DNA of 64,000 bases from Cryptomeria japonica. Taxonomy: Eukaryota > Streptophyta > Pinopsida > Cupressales > Cupressaceae. This document shows positions 35,151 to 47,662 of this stretch, piece by piece. The position numbers were made by a program, and so were the translations under genes. Where the stretch lies: positions 287,615,957 to 287,679,956 of the forward strand of contig NC_081410.1 in assembly GCF_030272615.1 (NCBI RefSeq). The letters run 5' to 3'. The notes under the pieces were generated by a model. That model was not told where the DNA came from and did no database searches. It saw nothing but the letters and a program-made list of their open reading frames with translations. The first letter of the stretch is position 1. The number at the start of each line of letters is the position of its first letter.

Positions 35151-36056
35151 CTCTGGTTTTGAGTGGTTCTCTTTCTCCTCACTCCACCTCTCATGGTAAA
35201 GATAGATCCTCGTCACCTTTAGAGTTGAATGTTGATTCCCAAGACTTGAAGCCTGATCATTAGTAGTTATCTAATGTTATGGGTATGGCGAAAAACAATG
35301 CTATTGGTTTTTTCAATCTTTTCAAATGGGTCTTCCACAAAACAAAGAATTGTAGTTTAAACAAAGGACTACTAGAAGTAAATTAGAGGTGATGGAGGCT
35401 CTTGGCTTAGGCATTAGTAAGGACTCTGGTGTTAAAGCAATTGGGACCGAAGAAGAGAAAAATTTGATGGCTGGTTGTCTGAAGAAGACTATTGAGGCCG
35501 TCTAAAATTTGAAGAAGGATTATGAAAGGAAAGTATCTAGTTTGGAGGAAAAGATAAACAATATTAAGGCTTCTCTCCACACTATTATGAAGATTAGCCA
35601 CAAAGTTGTGAAAGAAACTGTTGAAAGTATGAGTACTATGGTACTCAACTTAGAGAAGGAGACTCAAGGCAATTAGGTTGAGGAGTTGGAAGAGGAAAAA
35701 GATAAAGGACAAGATGTATCATTTGGTCCTAGCAAGAGAACTAGAGAAAATCTAAAGAGAAAAGATGAAAAACCTCCTCAAGAAGTTGGTGCTAGATATG
35801 ATTTAGCTTAAGGCACAGGTTGCAGATACCCTGAAGAATTTGGCTTAGTCTCTTTTGATGTCTCCTAGGTTTTTCATTGTCTTTTGGTTTTTTGTTGTCT
35901 TCTAGTTTTTTGCTGACTTTTGGCTGCCTTTTGTGGTTATCTTTAGGGAATCTTTTTTATATGTATTTGTACTGTTTAATGCCTATATTTGTGTGAGACT
36001 TGTTGTTAAAGGGTTCTGGGTCCCTTCAAAACCTATTTTTATCATAATAAAAAAAC
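35151..36056 (+). mobile_element. Short non-autonomous LINE-like element with coiled-coil frame and LINE tail
   Basis: A coding remnant (GLGISKDSGVKAIGTEEEKN, then VSSLEEKINNIKASLHTIMK and HKVVKETVESMSTMVLNLEK), broken mainly by TAG, forms a coiled coil. It is followed directly by a T/G-rich 3' trailer that ends TTGTTGTTAAAGGGTTCTGG-GTCCCTTCAAAACC and a run of A. The same tail recurs at 37690-37858. Reverse transcriptase is missing, so this is either an internally deleted LINE or one that uses enzyme in trans. Confidence 0.6.
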
Positions 36057-36850
36057 ATAGATGTTGCCCTTGGTAATTGCCAATGTATAAATAGGGAACA
36101 TTACAGTCATAACAGTGTATGTGCAAAAACACTCAGCAAACTATATCCAAGATAATATTCTATTTATCAAGAGTAAAAAATAATTAAACATACTCTGCAA
36201 AATCTTGGAAAGAAGCATTAGAAGAAGAGTTTATCCCTCCTATTTGACTCTTTCTCATCCAAACTCTTGAGAATGTCTTGTAACTCATCCATTACACTCA
36301 CTTGAATCGGCCTCTCTACAAATGATTTATAGTGTTCTCCAATCATGATATTTCATTAAATAACTGGAAGGTCTTCTAGTCCCAACCCATAGTTTCTTTT
36401 GACTTTTGTTGATATCCACACAAAATGCACATTTTGCTAAACCTGTTTATCAATTTTAAAGCTTTTAATCCATGGTATTATCTCAATTCAATTAGTTGTG
36501 GACTTGTGGTTATAATAGCTTAGGTTTTATTTCTAGTTTGGATCTTGGTTTGTGTTTGTGGCTTTGGTTAGTGGATTTGGCAAGCTTTTTTGGGGGCTGA
36601 TGTAAAAACCCCTACTAATTCTATACCATTTTTTTTTTCTTTTTTGCCCTTTCCGAATTCAGTGAATAAGCATTTCGTCAAACAGTTTGCAAGTAACTAA
36701 TTTTGATAAGTTTTAATTGTATAATTACTTGGAGAATTCCTTCAAGGTTATCCCAACATATTTCCTCCATAAATTATTCGTAAACCTATTTATACAATAT
36801 AATAACTACCTAGCATGCTTTCAATTAGAAACAAAGCATTAGAAATTAAC
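36057..36850. other. Unassigned; possible second LINE-type trailer
   Basis: CCAATGTATAAATAGG at 36080-36095 looks like a CCAAT/TATA pair. The stretch 36500-36660 (G/T-rich, then AAAACCCCTACTAATTCTA) looks like another non-LTR 3' trailer. No coding region. Confidence 0.35.
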
Positions 36851-37008
36851 ATTATGATATCGATACCAGGATTCAACTATGTATTTTTTGAGTCAAACCC
36901 ATTGACCCATGTTTCATTAGTAGTGGTTCACAAGAACCCATCTCTCATAAGAATGAATGGTCCACTTTGCACTTATTGCATCTAGGTGATACTCATAGAG
37001 GTGAAGCA

Positions 37009-37082
37009 TTGGGCCTTCGTGGGAGGTCACCCATCCCAATACTACTCCAACTCAAGTGTGCTTAACCACAAAGTTTCTTCCA
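37009..37082 (-). repeat. 5S rRNA-like core, left arm
   Basis: On the minus strand: AAACTTTGTGGTTAAGCACA, then GGAGTAGTATTGGGATGGG and TGACCTCCC. This corresponds to plant 5S rRNA positions around box A, the intermediate element and box C. It keeps GATGGGTGACCTCC, lacks the first half of 5S rRNA and is therefore not a functional rRNA gene. Confidence 0.75.
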
Positions 37083-37248
37083 AGGTTAAACCCACTTAGC
37101 TTGCAACCCCATTTGCAAAACCTCTAGCAAGTGTTGTGGCTTATGAACCATTCATTATAGAGCCCCTTAAGCTCATCAATTGATAATTTAAAGATATTTT
37201 CCACAGTAGGTCAAATTATGGGCTCACAAGCTTAGTGGATTTAACCTT

Positions 37249-37318
37249 GGAGGAAACTTCGTGGTTAAGTGCACTTGAGTTGGAGTAGTACTAGGATGGG
37301 TGAAATCCCAAGAAGGCC
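37249..37318 (+). repeat. 5S rRNA-like core, right arm
   Basis: GAAACTTCGTGGTTAAGTGC, then GTAGTACTAGGATGGGTGA, a 19-base exact match to the plant 5S consensus over the intermediate element and box C. The bases after it (AATCCCAAGAAGGCCC) are a decayed form of CTCCTGGGAAGTCC. The first half of 5S is absent. Confidence 0.78.
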
Positions 37319-37689
37319 CAATGATTCACCTTTGTGAGCATCACCTAGATGCAATGAGTGCTAAGTGGACCATTCACTCTCATGAGAGATGGGTTCTTGT
37401 GAACAAATACTCATGAAACATGGGTCAATGAGTTTGACTCAAAAATTACATAGTTGAATCCTGATAGCAATATCATAATTTGACTTGTTGTGAAAAATAT
37501 CTCCTACTTATAAAAAATTAACATTACAATATGTTGTGTTGAACACCAAACTATCCTAGTTAATTATTGATTGAATAAATAATTCATAAGCATTATTGCT
37601 TAAATAAATAACTCACGACCATTATGTAAGAACTCTTCATTGATTTCTTAATTAGGATTGAACCCATATTGTTCCAAGCTTATAACCAT

Positions 37690-37858
37690 TCATAGTTTTA
37701 TGACTTGTCTTAGAATTCCTTTTGGCTGCCTATTTTGTGGTCATCTTTAAGGTAGCTTTTTGATATGTGTTTGTACTATTTAATACCTATCTTGGCGTAA
37801 AACTTGTTGTTAAAGGGTTTTGGGTCCCTTCAAAACCTTTTTTTACTGTAATAAAAAA
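37690..37858 (+). mobile_element. LINE 3' tail, 5'-truncated copy
   Basis: TTTTGGCTGCCTATTTTGTGG through TTGTTGTTAAAGGGTTTTGG, CCCTTCAAAACC and AATAAAAAA. It closely matches the end of 35151-36056. Extreme 5' truncation is typical of LINE insertion. Confidence 0.75.
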
Positions 37859-40640
37859 TATTCCTATCTTTGGATGGGATCTCTTATCTTATTTCTACCA
37901 AAGAAGAAATGAGCCCATTCCTCTATGTAATCCATGGTCCCTTAACTTGGCTAAACTAATCATGTCTGATGTATTCATAGAAGAAGACTTGATTAGATTT
38001 CTAGATGGGACCTATGATTATGCTACCAAAACTATTAGAAATCAGGATTGCACAATTTTGGTTGTTGTAAATAGGATGACAATTTTTGAATGCTTTAGTC
38101 TGAGTAGGCAGGCTTTAATTTAGATAAACTTAGAAAATATTAAAGGGGATTATGAGAGGTGAAGAAGGACCCTCGGAGAAGATGAAGTGCCTCTCTTTAA
38201 AAAGAAACACTAGGACAATAGAAAGGCAATTGTATATTAGATTCAAAAAAGGGAGCCTTTCTTGATCACAAAGTTTGAAAATTATTTTGTTAAAACATAC
38301 TATGCCCTATGCCAAATCCTAGGAAAAAACCTTGAAAATACCATGCTAGTTGGAATGATGATGATAGCCATGAGAATTATACATAAGTATGTCAACCTTG
38401 AATATTATTTTTCTTCCTACATTAAGGAGGAGATTCACCAAGGATTGATTAAGGTCAAGGAGAATGGTAGAAAAATTGTTTTTAGGTATGACTTTAGTAT
38501 ATGTGCCTATGAGGTTGGAAGACCTTATGACTAGAAGAAGAGAGAGTGTGCTACTTGTTGAGACATCAAAAAAAGAGCTACCACAACAAATATTAGTTTT
38601 ACTAATTGTGTCATAAGAAATGTCAGAACAAACTGGTGATACTGAAGAAGTTGCTCATACCTTGGAGGGTTTAGCCATTGAGGAAGAGGTAGATCAACCT
38701 TTACAGAATCCTCCAAGGGAAAATATTCCAAATAATGAGCCTCAAGATAGAATTAATGTAGGTGCACCTATTCCATTTGACCTAATAGATAAGGAATGGG
38801 TGGCAGAATCTGTGAAATTCTTGTCAGATGATGAATTTATCAAAACTATAGAATTCAAGGGCCTGTGGTTGATAATGAAATAAAAATCATAGGGCATAAA
38901 GCAAAATGAATTGGTAAGCCTTGATGAGTTAAACCTTGATCATGCAACACCTAAAGAGGTGAGGAAGATGGTCAAGGAAAGTTGCATGTTATTGATTACC
39001 TCTTGGAATATAGAATAAATATTTTTGCTAGATCAATAAAAATAACAATAAGATCCTTTATTTGTTGCATAATTTAATAATGAAAGGGGTGTTAATAGAA
39101 CTGGAAACCATATGAATATTAAAGCATTGTTTCAATGGATTAAAACCTTAGAAGAATGAAACTACAATTGCTGATTAGAGTTGAAGAGACAACAGGTGAT
39201 GGTGGTATAATCCAAATTTGGAAGAATACTACTATCATAGAAGAAGCAATAATCACCATGCACTCTACCATGTTTGATAGGAATGCAATAGAGAAACAAC
39301 AAAAAGTATTAGAGGCTAGAAGAAAAAAGAGTTGAAATTAATGAGGCATATAATAAGTTGTTCAAGGAAAATGTCAGAATGAAACATGCCTTGGGAATCA
39401 AAGCACTCACCCCTCTACCACAAGACATAGTAATTGAGGATCAATCTTCTTCTTCAACAAGAGATGTTGTTTCTTCATCTTCACAAGAATTTGAAAATAT
39501 AAGAGAGAAACTGAGAGTTGATGAACATGGATTAAAGAATAAAGATGAGTTGTAATTACAAGCTAAAATAGTGGCAAAGGACAAAGCTCTAGATGTGATG
39601 AAGGGAACAATTTTACATTTGTTGAGAGTAATGAATAAGTTGGATGATGTCTATAATTCTTATCAGACTCTTTCACAAGTTGTGTAACAATGTAGGTTTT
39701 TGTGAAAATTTTGAAACCCTTATGTAACATATGGCAACCAGAAGCTAGTGTTCTCAGAGACTTAGGTATAGTCACACAGAACCTACCAATAACTCTTGTC
39801 ATAATTATGGCAACCAATAAAATTTTCAATATGTTCGTGAACGAAATTCGGTATCTATAAAACAAGGAGCAAGTGATCAAGGACAAATTTGATTCATTCC
39901 ATGTGCTCCAACAATGGACTATTCTAGAGTTGTTTGACAAGGATGGAGAGATCAAATCTCTTGAGAAATGGACAGAGTTTGATGAGATTATTCATATAGG
40001 TCTTTAGAAGATTGATGATGGTGGTCAGTTGCAAATGTCATATTATACTGTAATTGATAAAATTATTACAACTGACATCATGTATGGAAGATTCATTGTA
40101 GAGGTAGAGAATTTTACAATTAATAAGTGCAGGGAAACTTTTGCCTAGATACAAGAAACACAAGAATTCAAATGGCCATCTAATTTTTAAATATCACAAT
40201 GGCACCAAAAGTATTTCACTATTGAACAAGAGTGAAATAAAAACACCATGGAAGGAGGGAGAGACTACATTTCAGGTACAACTTAGCTATATATGTGAGA
40301 ACCTTTCCAGATCGATAGATCATGGGTGCCTCATGTAGATTTCAGAAGGCTAGTTGTTCATTGAATGTAGATCCATTGGTCAACTAGATTTCAGTGCCTT
40401 GGTCATTTCATAAGGCCAATTATCACGTGTCACTTGTTTTCTTTTTGTTTCAATTTTATGCAATTTCCACTTCAACACAAGCCATTTCAACAACAACAAA
40501 TTTTTTCATTAGCATAATAATGAAGGATGCAACACCTCAACATGCTACTACAACAAGCCAAATTAGCAACATTTTGAAAAATAATTTGGTTATATTTTCA
40601 TTTTTTTTAATCAAATTTGCAAATATTTTTTTATCTTAAA
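37859..40640 (+). pseudogene. Decayed accessory reading frame of an LTR element, unknown
   Basis: Pieces in order: WSLNLAKLIMSDVFIEEDLI, RFLDGTYDYATKTIRNQD (37926-38123), KFENYFVKTYYALCQILGKN and YIKEEIHQGLIKVKENGRKI (38262-38534). An acidic linker follows (EEVAHTLEGLAIEEEVDQ, 38620-38883), then a region with LFQWIKTLEE and, at 39358-40010, a helical Ser-rich and coiled-coil part. It is broken by many stops. The layout is globular N-terminus, disordered acidic middle, helical tail, as in 43734-47117. The products and role are unknown; no enzyme motif is seen. Confidence 0.5.
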
Positions 40641-42209
40641 TGCTATGTAAAGGTACCTTGGGTATATTCTATTACTAGCACTTGCACCAGAAGGGGTGCA
40701 AGGATTACACCGATGGAAAATATTTCAAAGCCATCTCAATTCTTTCTTTTGAGGACATGAATTTCTCCTCATTTTCATTCATTTGACATACAATTTAAAC
40801 CATTTTGAGGAAATCAATGGAGTGATATAAGTTGTTAGAAGTAGCTAGGTGAGAAGATGAAATCAGTTGTTTCTCCATTGGACATGATGGATAGTATATG
40901 TATTCTCACTTAAACATAGTCTAGCACAATAAAATTTTAAAATTTGTGGCTAGTAATTGAAAACATGTTTTATGTCATTGTTGCATTCTTCCCACAAAAC
41001 ATGCTTCTTAACTTTGACTTTCTCTCATTTATTATGTAAGACTATAGAAGATGCAATATTATTAATTTCTATGTGACTCAAATAAAATATAAAAATTTAA
41101 ACTTCATGTAAATCTTGTTTATTTATGCGATGATGCCTTATATTTTTTGTTATCTCCATTGCATTAGATTTAATAATATGGTTTCTTTCTTATTATTGAA
41201 TGTACTTTTGGCTTTCTATTTGGTGTAATAATACTAATCCCAAATAAAAAAATGTGAGAAATTCTATATCTTAATTCTTTCAACTATATTTGATGCATAA
41301 TTAATCCTTGCATGTAGTCTTGGATTTACGTTGCCAAATGCTTATTTTATATAGCTTAGATTAATTACTCAACCAAAACCATACTAATATGTCAAGTTTA
41401 AACTAAATTACATTCATTAATCAATGTTTGCTAGTTATTTGTGAACAATGCCTTGCCAAGTATTTATATAAATGAATCTTAAATTGTTTATTAAAAATCA
41501 ATAGTCAATATAGACCAGTCTTCAATTGATTGATCAACAAAGGTCTATTAAAGGTATACTGTTAAAGTCCCTCTATGCATCTTACCTTATGCAATACACT
41601 TTACTCTATTTAGACAATGAATGTATCAGTGCATGCTATACCAACATTAACTACCATGATTCGCCAACTTCAATACATTCAAGCCTCAACCATTGGGTTT
41701 AAAAAAATATAGACTTGGGCATTTAAGAAGGTCTGGGTATCACTAAAGTACTAAATTCCACTAATATGTAGTAAAAAACAATACTAATACCTAAGAAATC
41801 TTACAATTAGCAGAATGGCCATTCTTACGCGTGGCCAAGTTGCCAATATCATGGAGCGACATGCCTTCAAACAAATTACACAAAGTAAAAATTATAATTT
41901 TAAACATTAAATCAACTTGTGCTAATCACATAGCATTTTCTTCCATGAATAAGCAAAAAGTTGAATGTGCATCCTAACTCTAGGTAAAATAGGATTGGCT
42001 CCAAAAATTATATTGCCAGTGGAGGATAGTCTATGCAATAACCTAAAAGAGAAAAACATAATTTAAAAGACAAACGTCAATATATTTTCAAATAGCTATA
42101 GTAGGTGTTAAAACAACTAAAATTTGTATTTTATGTGGCACTTTCGCATATTCTTATGTGCCTATGTTGAAAGGTAGGAGGCTTGTGATAAAACCTTATT
42201 ACATGTTCA
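40641..42209. other. AT-rich sequence, nothing recognised
   Basis: No coding region, repeat or transposon end can be supported. The last five bases, GTTCA, form the left target duplication of the next element. Confidence 0.55.
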
Positions 42210-43360
42210 TGTTAGGCCTAATATGGAAAGCTAATGTACTGAGAGGGGAGGGGTGAATCAGTACTCCAAAAAATTTCTTGAATAATAACTTTACTATTAT
42301 GCATAAATAGAATAGTGCAGTAACATAAAATAAAGCTAAAATAAATAGATAACAATCATACATGATTCACTCCATAACACATATATTTTGGTTACGCAAA
42401 AAATCTTGGTTAGAGAGAAAAACTGTGGTGGGGATGGCACCCACAACTTCACTACTGCAATAATAAAGAGTGCTCAGTTAGAGCTACATATTAGCTATTT
42501 TTGATTGCTTACCCTGTTAGGAGTAACAAGATCTGTTAGATCTACCTTGCTAAAAGATTTTACAACACTTAATCTAAATGCTGCACCTAGTTAGAGGCTT
42601 TACAATTTATAGACTTGATTAGAGTCTTTTACCCTGTTAAAGGTTTCTCTTACAACTTCACAATATTACAATAAAATCATTACAAATATCTGCAACTTTA
42701 CGTCTGAAATGTTATAGCAGATTCTATGTGCTCAAAATATATTACCTTGCTTATAGCATACCTCAGTAACCCATATAGTAACTCGGTAAACCCTTCTGTT
42801 TACTCTGTTCTTCAACTGTTCTCTGAAAACCTTCTCGGTGACCTCTGTGTCTTTGTAATAGTCTTCTTACACTCTTGTACACACCCTTAACTCATGTTGT
42901 ATAAATAGATCTCTTAAGACGGTGATCCAATTCATTGCTTTGATCTTACAAACATGATTTATTGAATGAATAACTATACAAAATATTTCATTGGTTAGAT
43001 TGGTCTCAAAATCATACACAATCTTCTAGTGCAATTTCCAATGTGATAATGGTTAGATGTGCCTCGATCTTATAACACATTTTCATGTGCATGTCCAGGT
43101 TCAATGAATCTAGTAACATGTTTCACTCGGTGTATATCAACTCGGTGTGTCATCTTTGCTACTCGGTAGACATAAAAAGATACTTGGTAGACAGCTCGAT
43201 GTATACTGCGTTCTGTGACTGCTTTCCTCTGTAACCGACTAGACTGTGCAAATCGACTTCTCTGTGTATACTGACTACATGATTCGGTAGTGTTAACCAA
43301 CTAGAGTATATAGTATGACTTTGAATATAAAAACTAATGGCAATTTGATAAGTAGTAACA
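42210..43360 (-). repeat. 3' LTR of the 42210-51459 element
   Basis: Matches 49068-51459 after removal of its insertions. A TATA-like TATTTATA (minus strand) lies near 42905. Several CTCGGT/ACCGAG and ACCGAC words cluster at 43125-43290. Confidence 0.92.
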
Positions 43361-43375
43361 ATCTCCCCTTTTGAC
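43361..43375 (-). other. Polypurine tract
   Basis: Minus strand GTCAAAAGGGGAGAT, immediately before the LTR start TGTTACTAC. Confidence 0.85.
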
Positions 43376-43733
43376 ATTAGTTGAGATGTTTGACAAAAAC
43401 TACTTTCAAAGTCATAACAAAAAAATCTATATACTTTGCAAAATGACTATACTTGACAGTATATACAATAGTCAATGAAATAGTATATTCAGATATACTC
43501 CCCTTATCATTATACTGTACATAACTTTAATTTTGCATGCTTGGTTCTGTGCTTGTGTGCTCTACTTATTGTCCTTGGATACTCTGCATACTCTGCTTGG
43601 TATACTCCCCCTGTATACAATACTCTGAATACTATATCAAAACTGTATCACCAAAACTGTATTACTCCCTAAATATATAGTTACTCCCCAAATATATAGT
43701 ATTACTCCCCCTTTTTGACAAACATCAAAAACT

Positions 43734-46700
43734 TAATTTCCATCCGGGAGTGGTAACTAGTCAAAAATGGATTTGTACATTTTCCAGGCATCGGTGAGAG
43801 TGACAAAGAGTGCATCCTTTACACTTTCCATTAAAGAATTTTGTGCTTGAATATCAGCCAATAGTGATATTAAGCCATCAAGAGTGCTTCCCTCTTTTGT
43901 AGTAGATAGGCGTGTGGCTCGGTTAATCTATTCTTGAACTGATGAAAGATGAGGAAGGAATAATGTCTGGAGTGTCATTATATCCATCCCGATCTTATGT
44001 TCTTCATTTCATAGTTCCAATTGTTGAGCCATGAGCTATTGAAGCTTGGTATAAAAATTTTGAACTAAATTGGGCTCTGGGGTCAACTTATTTGAGAGAT
44101 CGGTGATCTCTTTCTCAATTGCATCAATTTTATTCTTAATGTCTTTAATGAATACAGAAAATGTATAGAGTTTCTAAAATAAATAAAGAATGTGCTTGAG
44201 TTGAGGGGACAACTCAGCAATGAATTTGACAAGTTTGACTTTGCCAATAGCTAGAGCTTTCTGTACCTCTTCTATCATTTTTGTAGTAAGCTCCTTGTCT
44301 TTTAGCTTGCTCAAATACTCAGATGCATCAACTCTGGATGTTTCTATTTGATTAAGGAGTTCATCTAGTTGAATGTGGATGGTTGCATCAGTTGACACTG
44401 TAGCTGTAGGTAGCATATCGAATAGTAGTGTCTTCACCTTCTGAAGTACTTTATTCTTCTTTTGTATGGCCATCTATTTTTCTTGTTTGACCTTTTCTTT
44501 GCATAGTTCACCAAAATTAATGAGTGCTTGCCCCTTTAATTTTGATATATCCACATTGGGCAACACTATTGGTTTAGATAAATCAACTTTGAAACTATTC
44601 TTTTTCACCTTCTTCTCTTTACCTTTGGTTGGCTGGACCAAGACAATAGCTTGAGAGGCTTGCTAACCCTCAGTAGGTTGCTCGGTAGAGGCAACACTTT
44701 GGTCAGTTCCTGTAGCCATTGTGGTGTCTTTTGGTGTCTCGGTACTAGGTGTCTTAGCTGCTGCATTTTTGGTGCTCAAAGGTGCTTGAGAGGTCTATTC
44801 TAGAGTAGTATCTTCTCCTGTTGTAGACTTGTGACCTTCGGTGCCTTGTGTTGTATCCTGAGGAGCTTCAGTAGAGTCAAGTTGAGTGATCGGTGGATAA
44901 GGCTGAACTTGTTCTAATACGGATTCACTAGATACAAGTTTTGCATAAGTAGTGCCTTCTATCATCTCCTGCTCTGGTTCCTTTGTATCCATGACATCTT
45001 CATCTATTTGAATAGTGTCAGCCGGGTCTTGTTCGGTAACATTAGGACCGTGCTCGGTGAAATCAAGATCGTGCTCGGTGACATCAACAATTTCAACTGT
45101 AGATTGTTCACCGGCATCCTTTATTTTGAAGATTTCTTGCCATTTTGCTTTTGTCTCATTTTCTACATCAATATATATCCCATTCATCAATTTTAAGGCT
45201 CTCTATTTGACAAGAAATTTTGAATTGTAGGTTGTCAAGTGCTCCTTTATTTCTACTACAGACATATCAGGAAATAAATGGACTAGACTTCTTTCTCTGA
45301 TTTGTTTCTCTGAGTCCATTGCATATTTCCACCTATTATCAATATGTTAAGTAAAGTTCATTTGGAAGTGACTTTACTAGATCCAATGGAGCTAACCAGA
45401 ACTTTAGAAGTGTGCAGATGACAGCTTCTTCAATTTGTCTCTTCTCATCATTATTTCTAGTTTCATACTTGACATATCTAAAGGAACCAAATCCACCATA
45501 TTCTTTCAAATTGGCACAGAAGTTTTCAACACTATGTATATTTACCTTCTTGCTCTTGAGAATCTAGAATTTGTTTGCATCTTCAGATTCTGTATCACTA
45601 GACTCTTTTGCCAAAATGAGTCTCCGAGTATATTTCTTGTAGGTCTTGGTTACCTTTGGAGTAGTAACACTCTTTTGTTTCTTACTCGGTGATGCAGTTG
45701 ATGCTCTAGTGTTAGGTCTCTTTGTTGGAGGAGTCGGTAGGGCCTTTGAAGTGTCCTATTTCTTTCTTTTTAACACTTTACCCTTAGGCAATTCAGTGCT
45801 CAGTGTTATAGCTACCTCTTGAGCTTCTGATTCCTCTTTGGTGATGGTAAGAGTGCCTTTGACAGGTGTGGAGGAAGAATCTTCTCCGAATTTCTCCATT
45901 AAAACCTTTATCATCTTTGTTGCTTTCCTTGTAGCTTTGGGTACTACAATGCTCATTTTTACTTTTCCCTTCACTTCTTCATAGGTTCCATACCTCAGCT
46001 ACGTAGCATGCCTTGTTAATGTAAGAAATGCATCAATTTGTTGTTGTGTGATGTCAAAGTCAATCTCATAACCCATAGGTGGCAAAGATTGAGTTCTTGG
46101 TTCCACAACATTCACATAATAGTAGTCAGTGTCTACCTCAAAGCATATATCATCTTTATATTTCTCCACTAGCTGGGGTGGAATTTGGTACCTGTTGTGC
46201 ATCTTCTCTTGAAATTTACTGAAATAATCATCCATTATGTCATTGAAATTATCACCTAGCTTCTTGATAAAGTCATTAATTTGATGGGTGATTGGTTGGT
46301 GTAGCTCCCAAACTACTTTACCGACTGATGGAAAGAATTTTTCAAAGTAGAAAAACATGCATACAAGAAGTGAACCAAACTTTAGAGTATTTGCCGAGTT
46401 GTTCTTCTTCGGCTTCCTTATTGTGTTTAGATTCTCAAATAGGTTCTTCAGTAAGACTTTGCATAAGTCAACTTTCATTCCCTTTTTCACAATTTTATAA
46501 GCTAAGTCAATTGTTGCAAAGGGTACATTGTTTTCCCTTGCTGATTGGAAGAAATAGTAACCAATTACTCTAATGGAAAACTTAAGTTTTGCATCAGTGA
46601 CATTGTTCAGTTTTAGTCCTCTGTAATCAGATTCTACTCCGGTTAAACTGATCAATTCCTTCTGTGATATCATCTTTTGAGCTCGTGTATGATCATAGAT

Positions 46701-47117
46701 CGGGTAACCAGTGATCACATGAATGATTTCCTTGGTGATTTTGAATGGTTTCTCTTCTAGCCACATGAAATCATCGTGAACTCTGCTCAAAACAAACTTG
46801 ACCCATTGGGGCTTGAACACATGAGGATAGGTTAGGGCTTCAATCAATCCTTTGATTCTGATGTGTTCATACTTGTTGTTTAATACACCATTGGTACATA
46901 GTTCATCATAGGTGTCTCTTATTTCAACATGACCGAGTTCTTCAACATGACATTTGGTGAAGAATCTCACATCTTTGACTAACAAGACTCGATCCAGGAT
47001 GAGTGAAAAGGTGGTTTTGTCATCCGGTTCAGAGGCGACTTTAGGAGTCAAAGAGTATTTCAGTGAGGGCTTCTCTACATTCTTGACAATAATGGGATCT
47101 TGGATCTTGGGCGCCAT
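43734..47117 (-). pseudogene. Long unknown frame of the pol-less LTR element
   Basis: The start is the ATG at 47117 (MAPKIQDPIIVKNVEKPSL). The first 372 codons are fully open and globular, with YEHIRIKGLIEALTYPHVFK, EEKPFKITKEIIHVITGYP and FENLNTIRKPKKNNSANTLK. The frame then continues through basic and Ser/Thr-rich linkers (TPPTKRPNTRASTASPSKK), changes frame once near 45345, carries an acidic Val/Thr/Glu-rich stretch (VDVTEHDLDFTEHGPNVTEQ) and ends in a helical, coiled-coil-like tail (FIAELSPQLKHILYLF, EKEITDLSNKL) at 43734. Eleven in-frame stops are present: ten TAG and one TGA. Before decay it was about 1,100 codons. No enzyme motif is recognised. It takes the place of pol downstream of gag. 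Function unknown; the N-terminal segment resembles domains of other plant transposon-encoded proteins of unknown role. Confidence 0.8.
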
Positions 47118-47662
47118 TTAGGATTTCAGGTAAAAACTAGTAAAGAGTCCTTAGGGTTTTAGAATTTCAAACAACAGACGCTTCACACTCAGCAGATAAT
47201 AACAATTTGATAAGATCGGTAAGCTAGCTTAACAGTGCGATGAGATTTGATGTAAATACCTTGAATTCACTTTGAATGAGGTTTGATCACCTTGGAATCA
47301 CTCTGCTCTGCTCTTTCAAAAACTTGGTAAGTGTAAATGACCGTGAAAATGCTTTTAAGTACATAAAATACCTTATCGAGCTCCGTGCGGGTTATGTCAA
47401 AAAAATTAAATGCACTCGGTTCCTTTTTAACCGATTTACTCTCCTTTTTGTTTTAACCGAGTAACCAAATTTCCTTCATTTACCGACTTGACAAGCTTCC
47501 TGTATTCATCGACTTGACAGGTTTCCTGTAAAGTACTTTTGATAGAACTTCAAACTTACTAATGCATCTTAACTATGCAAATTTTGAATTTAGTACATAA
47601 TACAATAGGAATTGTTATGATTTTAAGCTTCAGAGAATGCAATCCCTTAATACCTTTACTGA
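47118..47662. other. Spacer between the two frames of the pol-less element
   Basis: About 545 bp without coding potential, containing ACCGA/TCGGT words near 47395-47515. It could hold an internal promoter or intron for the downstream frame; no direct evidence. Confidence 0.5.

Larger units (their letters stand above)
36851..37480. repeat. Long inverted repeat with two 5S-rRNA-derived arms
   Basis: The left arm (36851-~37110) is the reverse complement of the right arm (~37222-37480), with a ~110-bp spacer. They share, in mirrored order, the end block TTATGATAT-GATA(C/G)CAGGATTCAAC, a GATGGGTTCTTGTGAAC block, a CATCACCTAGATGCAA-type block and a 5S-like core. Read outward from the centre, both arms run 5S-like core first. 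The arms are about 85-90% alike by eye. This may be a head-to-head pair of Cassandra-type (5S-carrying TRIM) LTRs or a foldback element; no primer site was found. Confidence 0.75.

Noticed and set aside
37009-37318. Two functional 5S rRNA genes
   Set aside because: Only the second half of 5S (promoter region onward) is present, with many substitutions, no first half and no tandem array; derived repeats fit better.
45999-47117. Host gene encoding a 372-residue protein
   Set aside because: It lies inside a bounded LTR element between its primer site and polypurine tract and continues past a TAG into a longer frame, so it belongs to the element.
43734-47117. TAG stops as programmed readthrough or a changed genetic code
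   Set aside because: The same TAG excess occurs in unrelated elements and at conserved Gln positions of the Copia polyprotein, together with frameshifts and deletions; mutational decay explains it.
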